Origin: Sphaerisporangium krabiense
GTDB lineage: Bacteria > Actinomycetota > Actinomycetes > Streptosporangiales > Streptosporangiaceae
Direction of reading: 5' to 3'
Assembly: GCF_014200435.1 (NCBI RefSeq)
Contig: NZ_JACHBR010000001.1
Location: 2,294,001 to 2,358,000 of the forward strand
DNA length: 64,000 nucleotides
Under the pieces are notes generated by a model that saw only the letters and a program-made list of their open reading frames with translations, did no database searches and had not been told where the DNA came from. Each line of letters begins with the position of its first letter. The first letter of the stretch is position 1. The position numbers were made by a program, and so were the translations under genes. Positions 63,917 through 64,000 of this stretch are shown here, piece after piece.

Positions 63917-64000
63917 AGACCCCTCGCACACCCGCCAGAGCCCGCTTATCCTTGCTGCCTTCCGGCCCTGGGGAGGTTCACAGGATGACGCCGCGCGAGG
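63917..64000 (-). ncRNA. ffs: Bacterial small SRP RNA (4.5S-like), 5' end beyond window
   Basis: On the minus strand, the conserved SRP apical loop is clear: AACCUCCCCAGG, GGCC-GGAA-GGC and AGCAAGGAUAAGC, the universal Ffh-binding symmetric and asymmetric loops capped by GGAA. The closing helix pairs CCUCGC at the window edge with GCGAGG (63922-63927). The RNA joins Ffh to target membrane proteins to the translocon. Its position just upstream of dnaX on the same strand is conserved in actinomycetes. The 5' end lies at or beyond 64000, and the 3' end near 63917 is approximate. Confidence 0.88.

Overview
The window is about 64 kb of very GC-rich (roughly 72%) DNA with dense coding on both strands, frequent GTG starts, several ATGA or GTGA overlaps and some probably leaderless genes. 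This is an actinomycete chromosome. The block dnaX - ybaB - recR - DUF5063 gene - ask - asd at the right end, the SCO5389-family gene, the SARP/NB-ARC regulator, the F420-type PPOX protein and the XRE regulator suggest a filamentous actinomycete, most likely order Streptosporangiales. The exact genus cannot be read from the sequence. No tRNA, rRNA, CRISPR array or intact mobile element was seen. One small RNA gene, the SRP RNA, runs off the right edge.

Left part (1-21.7 kb), stress, envelope and housekeeping: a SpoIIE-type phosphatase cut by the window edge; a three-gene operon (Rv1733c-like membrane protein, tandem universal stress protein, site-2 protease with CBS domains) that resembles the mycobacterial DosR dormancy set and has a DosR-like box upstream; a PaaK-like CoA ligase; a Pro/Thr-rich membrane protein; an APC permease overlapping a DedA protein; a CopD/CtaG copper and cytochrome-oxidase assembly fusion; CsbD; an RraA-like protein; VOC and PPOX enzymes; two CNNM/CorC proteins; an acyltransferase-3; an LCP wall-polymer ligase; a HAD phosphatase; and 6-phosphogluconate dehydrogenase.

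Middle part (21.7-43.3 kb): an XRE regulator and UppP precede the most interesting locus, a five-gene head-to-tail cluster at 24.2-29.7 kb encoding a KAS III/OleA-like thiolase, a GT2 glycosyltransferase, a cytochrome P450, an OleC-like AMP ligase and an OleD-like dehydrogenase. OleA, OleC and OleD homologues together make beta-lactones, and the decarboxylase OleB is absent, so a tailored beta-lactone lipid is the best working idea. Three DnaA-box-like 9-mers in 11-bp phase lie across the P450/ligase junction. A second P450, an Ssu/Tau-type sulfonate ABC operon ending in its own Rrf2 regulator, a receptor-like Ser/Thr kinase, a large APC permease, a CooC/ArsA-like ATPase with a Zur-like site, an SCO5389-family protein, a divergent LysR/aminotransferase pair and a GNAT follow.

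Right part (43.3-64 kb): a small secreted protein, a 1008-aa AfsR/SARP-type regulator with repeated octamers upstream, a zinc-ribbon protein, a DHFR-like reductase, an LLM oxidoreductase, TetR and HxlR regulators, a VC0807-like membrane protein, SURF1, a glycolipid-binding-domain protein, an amidohydrolase with an altered active-site motif, a YkvA protein, a second TetR, a secreted M15-like peptidase, and the conserved lysine/recombination/replication block asd-ask-DUF5063-recR-ybaB-dnaX with the SRP RNA beside dnaX.
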